Assembly: GCA_035544215.1 (NCBI GenBank) | Contig: DATKHY010000007.1 | Span: 992,001 to 1,056,000 of the forward strand | Length of the DNA stretch: 64,000 bases | DNA from: Candidatus Binatia bacterium | Lineage (GTDB): Bacteria > Vulcanimicrobiota > Vulcanimicrobiia > Vulcanimicrobiales > Vulcanimicrobiaceae | Direction: 5' to 3' | Shown here: positions 16,065 through 24,256 of the stretch, piece after piece | How positions within the stretch are numbered: the stretch's first letter is position 1 | Layout of the letters: every line of letters starts with the position of its first letter | Made by a program: the position numbers and the translations under genes | The notes under the pieces: generated by a model | Told to the model about the DNA's origin: nothing | Seen by the model: the letters and a program-made list of their open reading frames with translations, nothing else | The model's database searches: none

Positions 16065-17606
16065 ATGGCACGCTTCACGGCGTTTGCGCTGCTCTTCTTC
16101 GTCTCGGTCGGTCTTAGTTCGCTCGCTGCCGCCGTGCAGAACGCGCCGGCGGCACGTGTGCCGCGGTTCGAGCCAGCAACGTGCCCGAAGCTGCAGGGCG
16201 TGGAATGGCTTGCCCACGCAACCTGCGGATATCTCGTCGTGTCCGAAGATCGCAGCCGGCGCAACGGTCGTACCATCCGGCTGCTGGTCGCAAAGCACAG
16301 CGCACAGTCGGCGGCAAAACGTCCCGATCCCGTGCTCTTCTTAGCCGGAGGACCGGGCGACATCGCGCCGCTTGAGGTCGGTGTGGTTCTTATTGCGCCC
16401 AACTTCATTCGCGACCGCGATATCTGGGTAGTAAGTCAGCGCGGCACCTGGTTCTCAAAGCCGGCGCTTACTTGTGCGGCGACGAACGATTTCGCTAGGG
16501 CACTTCTCGGCATGCGCTTCTATTCCGATGCCACCGAACGCGCGCATTTGGCTGCGACTGCAGCCTGTCACCGCGAGCTCACCGCCACCGGCGCCACCCT
16601 CAAAGCGTATAATTCTACCGAGAGCGCCGCCGATATCGCAGACCTTCGCAACGTGCTCGGCATTGCCAAGTGGAACGTTTACGGGAACTCCTACGGCACC
16701 TATCTGGCGCAGACGCTGATGCGCGACTACCCGCAAGGCATCAGAAGCGTCGTCCTCGATTCGGTACTGCCGACGACGTACACGATCCCCGCAAACTGGT
16801 GGAACGCGCGCTACGGCTTTGACAACATCTTCAAAGCCTGCGCGGCCGAACCGGCGTGCAACGCCGCACATCCGCATCTCGAAGAAACGTTTACACGACT
16901 GGTCAATCAGCTCGAAGCCAAGCCGTTGACTACAACGGTAAGCGACCCCGCCACCCACCAGAGCGTCACCGTGGTGCTCGACGGCGGCGCGTTGATCGAC
17001 TGGCTTCGCAACCAGACGTACACCGTTCCAACGCTCCAAGCGGTACCAGACGTCATCGCTGGGCTCGCTTCCGGACGTCGCGCTTCTCTCGAGGCGATCG
17101 CCAAAGATCGGGCAGGTCGAGCGCCGCCTTACCGTCCTAACGTCCCCGTTCTCGGCGACGGACTCGCCTTCGGCGTCAGTTGCCGCGAAGATTATCCGTT
17201 CGCGACGCCGGCAGAACTCGCCGCTGCCGGCCGTGAAGCGTTTCCGAACTTTCCCGACTCGATCCAACGTGAGGGCGTCGGCGGCTGGGCGTACGTCAAC
17301 CAAGACTGTGGTAACGTCTGGAAAGTCCCCGCCGCTCCGAGCACGATGCACCTGCCCGTCGCAAGCAGCATCCCGACGCTGCTTATGTCCGGCACGTTCG
17401 ATACCTTGACGTCGCTCGCCGGCGCAAAAGCTGCAGCTTCACGCCTGTCGCGCGCGACACTCATCAGCATACCGGGAGTTGGCCACGGGGTTGGGCTCTG
17501 GTCTCCGTGCGCCCAAGCGGTTATCGTGTCGTTTTATGCCGCTCCCGACCGTGCGCCCGACACGTCTTGCGTCAGCGCGGTAAAACCAGCGGAGTTTACC
17601 AGGTAA
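16065..17606 (+). CDS. Secreted alpha/beta hydrolase (TAP-like peptidase family)
   Basis: A 513-residue protein from the ATG at 16065, preceded by AAGGGAGG; the open frame reaches 318 bases further up without such a site. A signal peptide spans residues 1-23. The nucleophile elbow is GNSYGTYLAQ, typical of proline-iminopeptidase/tripeptidyl-aminopeptidase relatives. Before it, LFLAGGPGDIAPLE is the oxyanion-hole HGGPG-like loop. The C-terminal TAP-like segment has SGTFDTLTSLAGA (Asp) and GVGHGVGLWSPC (His). It probably cleaves peptides or esters outside the cytoplasm. Confidence 0.88.
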   Translation: MARFTAFALLFFVSVGLSSLAAAVQNAPAARVPRFEPATCPKLQGVEWLAHATCGYLVVSEDRSRRNGRTIRLLVAKHSAQSAAKRPDPVLFLAGGPGDIAPLEVGVVLIAPNFIRDRDIWVVSQRGTWFSKPALTCAATNDFARALLGMRFYSDATERAHLAATAACHRELTATGATLKAYNSTESAADIADLRNVLGIAKWNVYGNSYGTYLAQTLMRDYPQGIRSVVLDSVLPTTYTIPANWWNARYGFDNIFKACAAEPACNAAHPHLEETFTRLVNQLEAKPLTTTVSDPATHQSVTVVLDGGALIDWLRNQTYTVPTLQAVPDVIAGLASGRRASLEAIAKDRAGRAPPYRPNVPVLGDGLAFGVSCREDYPFATPAELAAAGREAFPNFPDSIQREGVGGWAYVNQDCGNVWKVPAAPSTMHLPVASSIPTLLMSGTFDTLTSLAGAKAAASRLSRATLISIPGVGHGVGLWSPCAQAVIVSFYAAPDRAPDTSCVSAVKPAEFTR

Positions 17607-17857
17607 TTACCGCGGCGGCGGGCTCCACCATAGATCGATGCTGGGGGTTCCGGGCGGTCCCGACCAATACCCAATGGTGTTATCCTGTCAGGCTTTTCTA
17701 GGCTTAAATAGCGTCCTTGATCGTCGCGAACGACGAACCCCAGGACTCTGAGACGGTCAAGATTGTTCCTCACGGAGGCCAGCCAGTCGCGCGATTTCCT
17801 GAACAGATCGGTACGATCAAGCCGTTCGATTTCAAGAAGGACTTGTGTGGCGTACAT
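17534..17857 (-). CDS. Possible remnant of a winged-helix protein
   Basis: The open frame encodes 107 residues. The first ~58 look protein-like, with SVRNNLDRLRVLGFVVRDD resembling the end of a winged helix. The rest overlaps the hydrolase gene antisense and looks random. The 5' end overlaps the SIR2-like frame by 11 bases, and a plausible alternative frame exists on the plus strand (17711-17860). This is probably a truncated gene in a decayed patch; it may also be spurious. Confidence 0.25.
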   Translation of the reverse strand: MYATQVLLEIERLDRTDLFRKSRDWLASVRNNLDRLRVLGFVVRDDQGRYLSLEKPDRITPLGIGRDRPEPPASIYGGARRRGNYLVNSAGFTALTQDVSGARSGAA

Positions 17858-18299
17858 CGGCTTAAACGAATATTTAGATCCGTATAAGACCGAAATTGTG
17901 CCTACGGCAGCGACGCCCGGTATTAATCGTTTTCTCGCGCCATTCTTATTTACACAAAGTGGTATAAAGCCGTTGACGTCAGTTGAAATTTCTCGGCGCT
18001 ACGTGCGGTACTACGATTCACTTGCGCAGAGCGATGCAGCGGTCGTCGTCGGTTTCGGTTTTAATGCGGACGACGGCCACATTAACTCTTTGTTCCGAAA
18101 GGCACTCGAAGAAACCAACCTGCGCTTGATAATACTGCAATATCTGCCTGCCGGAAAATTTGATGCTTCGAAAGCGCTCGAGGAACTGCGACGCTTTCTG
18201 CGCCTGGATGCCGCTGATCATATCACCGTACTACCAGTAACCAAGAGCCGGAAGGTTCAAAATAGGTCATGGTTAGATGCCGTCCTAGATGTGCTCTAG
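17847..18299 (+). CDS. SIR2-like domain protein, C-terminal part only
   Basis: The GTG at 17847 has agaagga 5 bases upstream and gives 150 residues. YIGLNEYLDPYKTEIVP, then SDAAVVVGFGFNADDGHINS and LRLIILQYLP match the C-terminal half of SIR2-like proteins. The NAD-binding N-terminal half (GAG...) is missing. SIR2-like domains of this kind are frequent in anti-phage NADases. GC is clearly lower (about half of the bases) than in the flanks, so this is probably a remnant of an acquired defence gene. A short standalone function is possible but less likely. Confidence 0.55.
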   Translation: MAYIGLNEYLDPYKTEIVPTAATPGINRFLAPFLFTQSGIKPLTSVEISRRYVRYYDSLAQSDAAVVVGFGFNADDGHINSLFRKALEETNLRLIILQYLPAGKFDASKALEELRRFLRLDAADHITVLPVTKSRKVQNRSWLDAVLDVL

Positions 18300-18418
18300 A
18301 CACGGAAGGGTCTTACTTCTTTCATGAACTCCGGAGCAATTCCCGGGTTCAACAGATGCAGGCCAGCGCGCCGAATCAAGGCGGCATGTTCGCACTTACG
18401 TGCAGTTGTGACCGCCAT
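18296..18418 (-). CDS. Short open frame, 40 residues, possible remnant
   Basis: It begins MAVTTARKCEHAALIRRAG and ends FMKEVRPFRV, with its stop overlapping the SIR2-like stop by 4 bases. Composition looks protein-like but there is no good Shine-Dalgarno and no recognised family. It could be the C-terminal end of a lost gene or a small antitoxin-like peptide. Weak call. Confidence 0.2.
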   Translation of the reverse strand: MAVTTARKCEHAALIRRAGLHLLNPGIAPEFMKEVRPFRV

Positions 18419-18466
18419 GGGTTCTTTGCTAGCGCTTTTTGCTAGAACCGCGAAAGGGGTGGCAAG

Positions 18467-18613
18467 ATGTCCCTTACTTCGACTCTTAGAGGGCTAGCAG
18501 AGCGCTCGAGCAGCCAAACGTTCCAGCGTTCGTTCGCTGTAATTCTGGTTGCCGAAGCTGTGACGATTGGCGTCGCGTGGCTACTGCTCGGATTCGGCGG
18601 CGTAGCGTTTTAG
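18467..18613 (+). CDS. Possible 48-residue single-span membrane peptide
   Basis: The ATG at 18467 follows aaaggggtgg. The product starts MSLTSTLRGLAERSSSQ and has one hydrophobic span (FAVILVAEAVTIGVAWLLLG) before its stop. It lies in the lower-GC patch with no partner. A direct repeat ttgctag is found just upstream (18426-18443). Support rests only on the start context and the membrane span. Confidence 0.35.
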   Translation: MSLTSTLRGLAERSSSQTFQRSFAVILVAEAVTIGVAWLLLGFGGVAF

Positions 18614-18718
18614 TTAACTTAGTTCACCGACGTGCAGCGACGCGCAGTATTTGTCGCCGTCGCAGTCGCTCGGCCCGTTCTTCGAGGCGGCGATGATCCC
18701 GAGCCCGTCGGCGATCAT
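18614..18718 (-). pseudogene. C-terminal gene remnant
   Basis: The minus strand reads MIADGLGIIAASKNGPSDC, then DGDKYCASLHVGELS and a stop. The frame looks like the end of a real cysteine-containing protein but is cut off upstream by the palindromic repeat at 18732-18780. Upstream coding sequence is not found. Confidence 0.25.
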
Positions 18719-18731
18719 TAGGTTGTCGCCA

Positions 18732-18780
18732 CGTCATCCTTCGACAGGCTCAGGATGACACCGACAGGCTCAGGATGACA
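18732..18780. repeat. Dispersed palindromic repeat, copy 3 (doubled)
   Basis: The core gacaggctcaggatgaca occurs twice in tandem (18743-18760 and 18763-18780), preceded by cgtcatcctt. The element abuts the gene remnant at 18614-18718 and lies just after the end of the Asn/Gly-rich gene. Confidence 0.8.
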
Positions 18781-18790
18781 AAGTAAGGCT

Positions 18791-19654
18791 CTACATCGCC
18801 GTAAGCGTCAGCGTCTCCGTGTTCAGCTGATAGTTGCCGGCCTGAACGAGATTGTTCGGGTTGGCGCAGATCACGCTGTTCTGCGGACCGTACACCACCA
18901 CGAGACCCGACGGCCCGCACTGCACCTGCACGAGCTGATAGTTCGAGAGGAACGTCGCTCCGGGGCTGCTCGGCTGCACCTGATACGACGTGTACGTGAC
19001 GTTGTTCGACGCGATCGAACCGTACACGGCAGCGCCGACCGCCGCCGACGTCACGCCTATAGCCATCGCGCCCCAGAACCCGCCGCCCCAATAACCGGCC
19101 GCGGGATACCACGCGGTGCCGCGGTTCCAGCCCCACGCCGTGTTGTTGGCGTAGACCGGATTGCGGATCACTGTGTTGCCGCTCACGTTCACGTTGCGGT
19201 TGACCGTATTGTTGTTGAAGTTGTTCCGGTTGACGTTGCCGTTGTTGACGTTGCCGTTGTTGCGGTTCCCGTTGTTGACGTTGCCGTTGCCGCGGTTGCC
19301 GTTGTTGACGTTGCCGTTGCCGCGGTTCCCGTTGTTGACGTTGCCGTTGCCGCGGTTGCCGTTGTTGACGTTGCCGTTGCCGCGGTTGCCGTTGCCGCCG
19401 CTAACGTTGCCGCGGTTGCCGTTGCCGCCGCTAACGTTGCCGCGGTTACCGCCGCCTTGCGGGCGCGTATCGCGCCCGAGGTTGAAACCGCCACCGCCGC
19501 CGCCGGATGGCCGTGTTCCACCGCCGCCGCCGCGCATGCCTCCGCCACCGCCACCGCCGCGCATGCCGCCCCCGCCGCCGCCGCCCGGACGTGCCGATGC
19601 CAGTGCCGGCTGCAACGCGAACAGAACCGCGAGTAAAACGCTAAGATATCTCAT
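18791..19654 (-). CDS. Secreted Gly/Asn-rich repeat protein
   Basis: A 287-residue protein from the ATG at 19654, which overlaps the previous stop (TGATG). A signal peptide (MRYLSVLLAVLFALQPALAS) is followed by Gly runs with MRGGGGG units, then ~10-residue GNGNVNNGNR repeats (residues ~75-150). Next comes an aromatic region (WGWNRGTAWYPAAGYWGGG) with a hydrophobic stretch, then a compact C-terminal domain with two cysteines (VQCGPSG, VICANP). It looks like a surface or matrix protein. The upstream gene is a coupled secreted protein, so they probably act together. Confidence 0.75.
   Translation of the reverse strand: MRYLSVLLAVLFALQPALASARPGGGGGGGMRGGGGGGGMRGGGGGTRPSGGGGGGFNLGRDTRPQGGGNRGNVSGGNGNRGNVSGGNGNRGNGNVNNGNRGNGNVNNGNRGNGNVNNGNRGNGNVNNGNRNNGNVNNGNVNRNNFNNNTVNRNVNVSGNTVIRNPVYANNTAWGWNRGTAWYPAAGYWGGGFWGAMAIGVTSAAVGAAVYGSIASNNVTYTSYQVQPSSPGATFLSNYQLVQVQCGPSGLVVVYGPQNSVICANPNNLVQAGNYQLNTETLTLTAM
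19225..19450. repeat. In-frame tandem repeat, mostly 30-base period
   Basis: Units of the form gttgttgacgttgccgttgc plus cgcggttgcc repeat several times, encoding GNGNVNNGNR. A second unit (gccgccgctaacgttgccgc) encodes NVSGGNGNRG. Codon-level similarity between copies suggests copy number can change by slippage. Confidence 0.8.
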
Positions 19655-20115
19655 CACTTCACCACCTTGTCGATCGAGCCGATCATGTTCACATACGTGC
19701 CGCGAGCCGTCGTGAACGAGCTCACGATGCCCTTCGCGGGCACCTTCATCGTGGAGCGCGCGAGCGCTTGCGGCTGATCGGTCATGTTGACGTAGACAGT
19801 TCCGTTGCGAAAGTCGAGCGGGCTGGTCTTGCCGGCCTGAACGAGCGTCGCGCTCGTCACGAAGCAAACCAGCACTGCGCCTTGGTATGCGCACGCCGCG
19901 CGATTGATCACGAGCGTGCCCTTTCCATCCGCTGACGTGATGAACAGCGCGTTGTGAATGACTTTAATGACCGCGTCGTGGTAGGTGTTGCGCGCGCCGT
20001 TCGGCTGCTGGATCGTCACCGTGCCCATGGCCTGGGCCGGTGCCGCGGTAAGGCCCGTCGCCGAGGCGAGCGCCAGCGTCGCCGCCGCAGCGGAGCCGAA
20101 AAAGCTTAGTTTCAT
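19654..20115 (-). CDS. Secreted protein of unknown function
   Basis: A 153-residue protein with a signal peptide (residues 1-29, AAPAQA). The mature region has short strands (GTVTIQQPNG, ALFITSADGKGTLVINRAAC, GTVYVNMTDQ) suggesting a small beta domain, and two cysteines (ACAYQG, LVCFVT). It is translationally coupled to the downstream Gly/Asn-rich protein (TGATG). No family recognised. Confidence 0.7.
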   Translation of the reverse strand: MKLSFFGSAAAATLALASATGLTAAPAQAMGTVTIQQPNGARNTYHDAVIKVIHNALFITSADGKGTLVINRAACAYQGAVLVCFVTSATLVQAGKTSPLDFRNGTVYVNMTDQPQALARSTMKVPAKGIVSSFTTARGTYVNMIGSIDKVVK

Positions 20116-20351
20116 GGTAATTTTCCTTCGGAGCCTCGCCAGCTAAACGGAGGCTCGATACAGATTTCGGCGGCAGGCGGCGGCCTACTGCCCGGGGCCG
20201 GCTCCGGCCCTCTAGCCGAGGGTCTTAACGCTTTTTTCATAGATGGGCGCTACGCTCGGCCCACGGTCTGAGGGGTCGCGCCAAGGCGAGGTGGCAGTGT
20301 CTGGGGGATACCGAGCGAGCGCCGCGGCACCTCAGCCGTCCTTCGACGGAG
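20116..20351. other. Intergenic region without a gene
   Basis: This stretch holds GC-rich hairpins (ggccggctccggcc at ~20197-20210; ccctctagccgaggg at ~20208-20222) and a partial palindromic repeat near 20337. The promoter of the minus-strand secreted pair must lie at its left end, but I see no clear hexamers. Confidence 0.5.
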
Positions 20352-21071
20352 CTACGGCGAGAGCTTGATGTACGTCGGGCGGGAGCCGAACAGGGCCGCG
20401 AAATCGGCGGCGGTCATGCCGCTCTTGATGCGGCGGCGCGTCAGTTCGTACGGCGATTGCGCGTCGGTTTGAAAGCGTGGATCCGTCGTGAAGCCGAAGA
20501 TCAGTCCCGCCTGCTGCTCGAGCGTGATCGTCTCCGCGTCGAAGGCGCCGCTCGGGTACGCGTAGGCGAGCACGCCGGAGTGCAGACGTGCGCTCAGCGT
20601 TTGAACGCAGCGATCGATTTGATAGCTCTGCGCCGACGCTCCGAGCTCCGACAGATCGACGTGCGTCACGCCGTGACAGCCGATCGACATGCCGGCGCGC
20701 GACATCGTCTCCACCTGGTCCCAGCTCATGTGCCGCGGCGTGCCGATCGTTCCCACATTGACGAAGAACGTCGCCACGTCGCCGTAGCGCTGCAGGATCG
20801 GAAACGCGTAGCTGAACTGGTCGGCGTAGCCGTCGTCGAAGGTTATCAGCACGTCGCGCGCGACCGAGCGATGTTCGCGCAGGTCGCGATCCAGCTCGGC
20901 GATGCCGACCGTGTGCAGCCCCTGATCGTGCAGGTACTGCAGCTCCCCCGCGAACTGCGCCGGCGGGACGGTCAGCGCCTCGGAGATATAATCGCCGGGC
21001 GCACTCACGTCGACGCGGTGATACATCAACACCGTCGGAAACGCGAGCAGCACCGCGAGCAATACGCCCAT
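20352..21071 (-). CDS. Polysaccharide deacetylase
   Basis: A 239-residue NodB-fold protein with a short signal peptide or N-terminal anchor. Motif 1 is TFDDGYADQ (catalytic Asp and metal Asp). Motif 2 is GCHGVTHVDLS (metal His residues). Later motifs include AYAYPSGAFD. It probably removes acetyl groups from peptidoglycan or a surface glycan in the periplasm. The lipoprotein gene ends 26 bases upstream on the same strand, suggesting one operon. Confidence 0.9.
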   Translation of the reverse strand: MGVLLAVLLAFPTVLMYHRVDVSAPGDYISEALTVPPAQFAGELQYLHDQGLHTVGIAELDRDLREHRSVARDVLITFDDGYADQFSYAFPILQRYGDVATFFVNVGTIGTPRHMSWDQVETMSRAGMSIGCHGVTHVDLSELGASAQSYQIDRCVQTLSARLHSGVLAYAYPSGAFDAETITLEQQAGLIFGFTTDPRFQTDAQSPYELTRRRIKSGMTAADFAALFGSRPTYIKLSP

Positions 21072-21097
21072 GGTTTTACATCGTTCTACAGGAGCGG

Positions 21098-21571
21098 CTA
21101 TTCGACCCGCAGCGGGGCCTGTTCGACCTGTTTGACACCCGCGGTGTTTCGGGCGATGATGTCGAGCTCGTAGGAATGGCGGCGCGAGAAGGGCGGCAGC
21201 TCCAGAATGCGGGTGTGGAAGCGGTAAACCCCCGGCGCCACGTGCGCGCTATTGATCGAGAACGCCGCCGTGCGCACCTCGACGGAGGCGACGTTCGTGC
21301 TCACCACGATCGTGCCGTCGAACCACATCCCGGGATGCAGGGTCAGCGTGGGAAACCAGATCGCCACGATTTGGGGCTGGGCCTCGGGTTTGGCGACCGG
21401 GGGCGTCGGCCACGCGTTTGGTTTCTTAGGGCCGACGAAGAGATTCGACGGAATCGAAACGGTGTTCGGCGAACAAGCAGCGACCACGATTGCGAGCGCT
21501 CCCGAAAGCAAGCTTATAAGGGCGCCGTGAAAAGGGTTTCGAGGCACGTTTAAGGATGAGCGCCGAAACAT
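21098..21571 (-). CDS. Lipoprotein with Ig-like C-terminal part
   Basis: From the ATG at 21571 the product has 157 residues with a lipobox (LAIVVAAC). A GTG at 21547 is an alternative start. The mature part has an immunoglobulin-like look (WFDGTIVVSTNVASVEVRTA, GVYRFHTRILELPP), suggesting a small beta-sandwich on the envelope. The open frame extends 49 codons upstream across the divergent gene, which is rejected as start. The ATG shares the CATG with the plus-strand start at 21570. Confidence 0.7.
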   Translation of the reverse strand: MFRRSSLNVPRNPFHGALISLLSGALAIVVAACSPNTVSIPSNLFVGPKKPNAWPTPPVAKPEAQPQIVAIWFPTLTLHPGMWFDGTIVVSTNVASVEVRTAAFSINSAHVAPGVYRFHTRILELPPFSRRHSYELDIIARNTAGVKQVEQAPLRVE

Positions 21572-22685
21572 GGATCTGATGGAATTGCTTTCCCCTCCCA
21601 AAGAAGCCGAGCCTTCCACACCCCGCATCGATTTCATCATCGAACCCTCGGGACTGGCGACACGGCTGGATTGGTTAGTCGCATTGGCTGGCGTCTGGAT
21701 CGTCACCGGGCTCTTCATCGACGCGCATCAGCACCTCTTTCTCTCCGTCGAATCGTTCTTCAATCCGTGGCACATGACGATGTACAGCGGCGCCGTCTTC
21801 GCCGCGCTCGTGCTGTGCGCGTCGATCCTCGGAAATTATCGCGACGCCGGCTCGTTCTGGAAGGCGATTCCGCCCGGCTATTCGTTGAGCGTCGTCGGCG
21901 TCGCCGCACTGCTCGTGGGCGGCGCGCTCGACTTCGTCTGGCATGCCATCTACGGATTCGAGCACCAGCTCGATCTGCTGTTGAGCCCGCCGCACCTCTT
22001 CTTGCTCACGGGTCTATTCCTCCTGATCACCGGTCCGGTTCGCAGCGCGATGCGTCGGCCGAACGCGCCGAATCTCTTCGAGCAGCTGCCGATGCTCATC
22101 TCGCTCGGACTCGCGATCGAGATCATTCAGTTCGTCACGCAGTTCGCGTTCTATCCGGAGGCGCTGCGGCGCGATCATCCGCTCTCGCAAGCGGCGTTCC
22201 CGCGCGAGCAGTTCGTGCTCTCCGTGCTGCTCTATTATCGCCAGGCGCTCGAGCTCTCGATCGTGCTCTGGCAGAGCTTGCTGCTCGCCGCAGCGGTGCT
22301 GTACATGGTGGTGCGCAGGCGACTGCACTTCGGCGCGCTCGCTCTGCTGTGCGTTTTCGTGAAGCTCTGGGTCGGTGCCGAGCTGTCCAGCGATGCCATG
22401 GAGCTGGTACTGGTCGTGCTCGCCTCCGTCGCGGCGGGCCTCGCCGGCGACGCGATCGTCGCGTGGTTGCGGCCGTCGGCGCGTAAGCCGAATGCGTTTC
22501 GCCTCCTCGGATTCTGCGTTCCAGCGGCGTATTTTGCCGCGTACTTCCTGTTCGCCGTTCCGTTCGGCGGCACGTGGTGGGACGCGAGCCTCGTGTTCGG
22601 CTCGATCGCCGTTTCCGGGCTGGTGGGGCTGTGCGTCAGCCAGCTCTTGCTCGCGGGAGCGCAAACCAACACCGCGACTGCATGA
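21570..22685 (+). CDS. Polytopic membrane protein of unknown function
   Basis: A 371-residue protein with about 9-10 hydrophobic segments. A notable stretch is LDFVWHAIYGFEHQLDLLLS followed by PPHLFLLTG: conserved-looking W/H/E/D residues near a membrane face, of a kind I associate with uncharacterised actinobacterial membrane proteins. The glycosyltransferase gene follows with an ATGA overlap. The start codon overlaps that of the divergent lipoprotein gene. Function unknown; metal or ligand binding by the His residues is speculation. Confidence 0.75.
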   Translation: MDLMELLSPPKEAEPSTPRIDFIIEPSGLATRLDWLVALAGVWIVTGLFIDAHQHLFLSVESFFNPWHMTMYSGAVFAALVLCASILGNYRDAGSFWKAIPPGYSLSVVGVAALLVGGALDFVWHAIYGFEHQLDLLLSPPHLFLLTGLFLLITGPVRSAMRRPNAPNLFEQLPMLISLGLAIEIIQFVTQFAFYPEALRRDHPLSQAAFPREQFVLSVLLYYRQALELSIVLWQSLLLAAAVLYMVVRRRLHFGALALLCVFVKLWVGAELSSDAMELVLVVLASVAAGLAGDAIVAWLRPSARKPNAFRLLGFCVPAAYFAAYFLFAVPFGGTWWDASLVFGSIAVSGLVGLCVSQLLLAGAQTNTATA

Positions 22686-24220
22686 GGCTGTATCCAAGCG
22701 CGTACGTCATCGCGCTTGCGACCACCGTCCTACACCTCGCCTTCTGTCACCGCTTCGGCTACTACCGCGACGAACTCTACTTCATCGACTGCGCCAAGCA
22801 TCTGTCGTGGGGCTACGTCGATCAGCCGCCGCTCGTACCGTTCTACACCTGGCTGACCGCGCCGCTCGGCTATGCGGTTTGGGCGCTACGCTTCCTGCCC
22901 GGCGTGCTCGCGGGCCTCACCGTGCTGTTCGGCTGCGCGATCGCGCGCGAGTTCGGCGGCCGCGGCTTCGCCCAGACGCTCACGGCGCTGGTGATCGCGC
23001 TCGCCCCGGGATTGATCGGCATCGCGTACGGCCTCTCCACCGAGATGCTCTCGCCGGCCGCGTGGACGGCGCTGATCTACCTGACCGTTCGCCTCGTCAA
23101 CACGCGGGACAGCCGCCTCTACATTCCGATCGCACTCGTCGTTACCGTCGCGATGTACTCGAAGTATTCGATCGCGGGCTGCGCGATCGCGCTGGCCGCC
23201 GGTCTGCTGATCGCGGGTCAGGCGCAGCTGCTGCGCTCGCGCCGGCTCGCGCTCGGCATCGTTGTCGTCGTCGTGCTGTTGCTGCCCAACGCGATCTGGC
23301 AGATCACCCACGGCCTGCCGATGCTCGAGGTGCTCCACAACGATCAGCTCAATCGCCACGCGCTCGCCAACGGCATGGCCGACGAGTCGCGCTACCGCGG
23401 AATCAACGCGCTGTACATGATCGGCCTGCAGTTCGCGTACAACAACCTACTGTTCGCGCCGGTCTGGGTCTGGGGCTTGGTCTGGCTGTGGAATGAGCGG
23501 CAGTACCGGTTTTTGTGCGTCGCGTATCTGCTGCTGCTCGGGGTTCTGATCTGGACGATCGGGCGCGGGTACTACATCCAAGGCATGTACCCGGCGCTGT
23601 TCGCTGCGGGCGCGGTGGCCATCGAGCGCGCACTGGCGGCGCGGCCGCGGTGGCTGCAGCCCGCGCTGCTCGGCGCGACGCTCGTCGCGGGACTGCCGTG
23701 GATTCCGCTCTCGCTGCCGGTGCTGTCGTTACCGGCGTACATGGCGTACGAGCGCGCGATCGGCCTGAGCCGCCCCGCGCCGCCCGACGGCAAGAGTCAT
23801 CTCATCAACCCGATGTTCGCCGATCAGCTCGGCTGGAAGACGATGACGCAGACGGTCGCGGGCGCGTACTGGTCCCTGCCCCCCGCGCAGCGACGCATCA
23901 CCGCGGTCTTCGCCGATCGCTACGCGTACGCGGGCGCGCTCGACTATTACGGCCCGCGCTACGGACTGCCCACGGTCATCAGCCCGAACAACCAGTACTA
24001 CCTATGGGGAACGCGCGGCTACAGCGGGCAGTCGATACTGGCCGTCGGCGCGACGGATTACTACCTGCTGCTGCACTGGTTCGGCAGCGTGCGACAGATC
24101 GCGGTCTACCGCAACGACTATCGCTGGATGCTCGAGGGGCCGCTGCCGATTTACATATGCACGCGTCCGCGCGTGCCGCTCGCGGCGATGTGGCCGGCGT
24201 TCAAATACTACGGCCTATAA
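22682..24220 (+). CDS. ArnT/PMT-type membrane glycosyltransferase (GT39-like)
   Basis: A 512-residue protein from the ATG at 22682, overlapping the previous stop (ATGA). About 10-11 membrane spans are followed by a soluble C-terminal periplasmic domain. The first periplasmic loop has the catalytic-type motif YYRDELYFIDCAKHLSWGY, then DQPPLVPFYTWL. Such enzymes move a sugar from a polyprenyl-phosphate carrier to a lipid or protein in the periplasm. The acceptor is unknown. Coupling to an uncharacterised membrane protein suggests a shared pathway. Confidence 0.88.
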   Translation: MRLYPSAYVIALATTVLHLAFCHRFGYYRDELYFIDCAKHLSWGYVDQPPLVPFYTWLTAPLGYAVWALRFLPGVLAGLTVLFGCAIAREFGGRGFAQTLTALVIALAPGLIGIAYGLSTEMLSPAAWTALIYLTVRLVNTRDSRLYIPIALVVTVAMYSKYSIAGCAIALAAGLLIAGQAQLLRSRRLALGIVVVVVLLLPNAIWQITHGLPMLEVLHNDQLNRHALANGMADESRYRGINALYMIGLQFAYNNLLFAPVWVWGLVWLWNERQYRFLCVAYLLLLGVLIWTIGRGYYIQGMYPALFAAGAVAIERALAARPRWLQPALLGATLVAGLPWIPLSLPVLSLPAYMAYERAIGLSRPAPPDGKSHLINPMFADQLGWKTMTQTVAGAYWSLPPAQRRITAVFADRYAYAGALDYYGPRYGLPTVISPNNQYYLWGTRGYSGQSILAVGATDYYLLLHWFGSVRQIAVYRNDYRWMLEGPLPIYICTRPRVPLAAMWPAFKYYGL

Positions 24221-24256
24221 AGAGGAAACGCCGCCGTTCGGGTAAGACCTAGCCGT

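Noticed and set aside
20195-20235. Rho-independent terminator from the ccctctagccgaggg hairpin and following T run
   Set aside because: The T run follows on the plus strand, but no plus-strand gene ends here; the neighbours are both on the minus strand.
21572-21718. Longer N-terminus for the lipoprotein at 21098-21571
   Set aside because: The extra 49 residues are antisense to the membrane protein gene and would put the lipobox far from the N-terminus.
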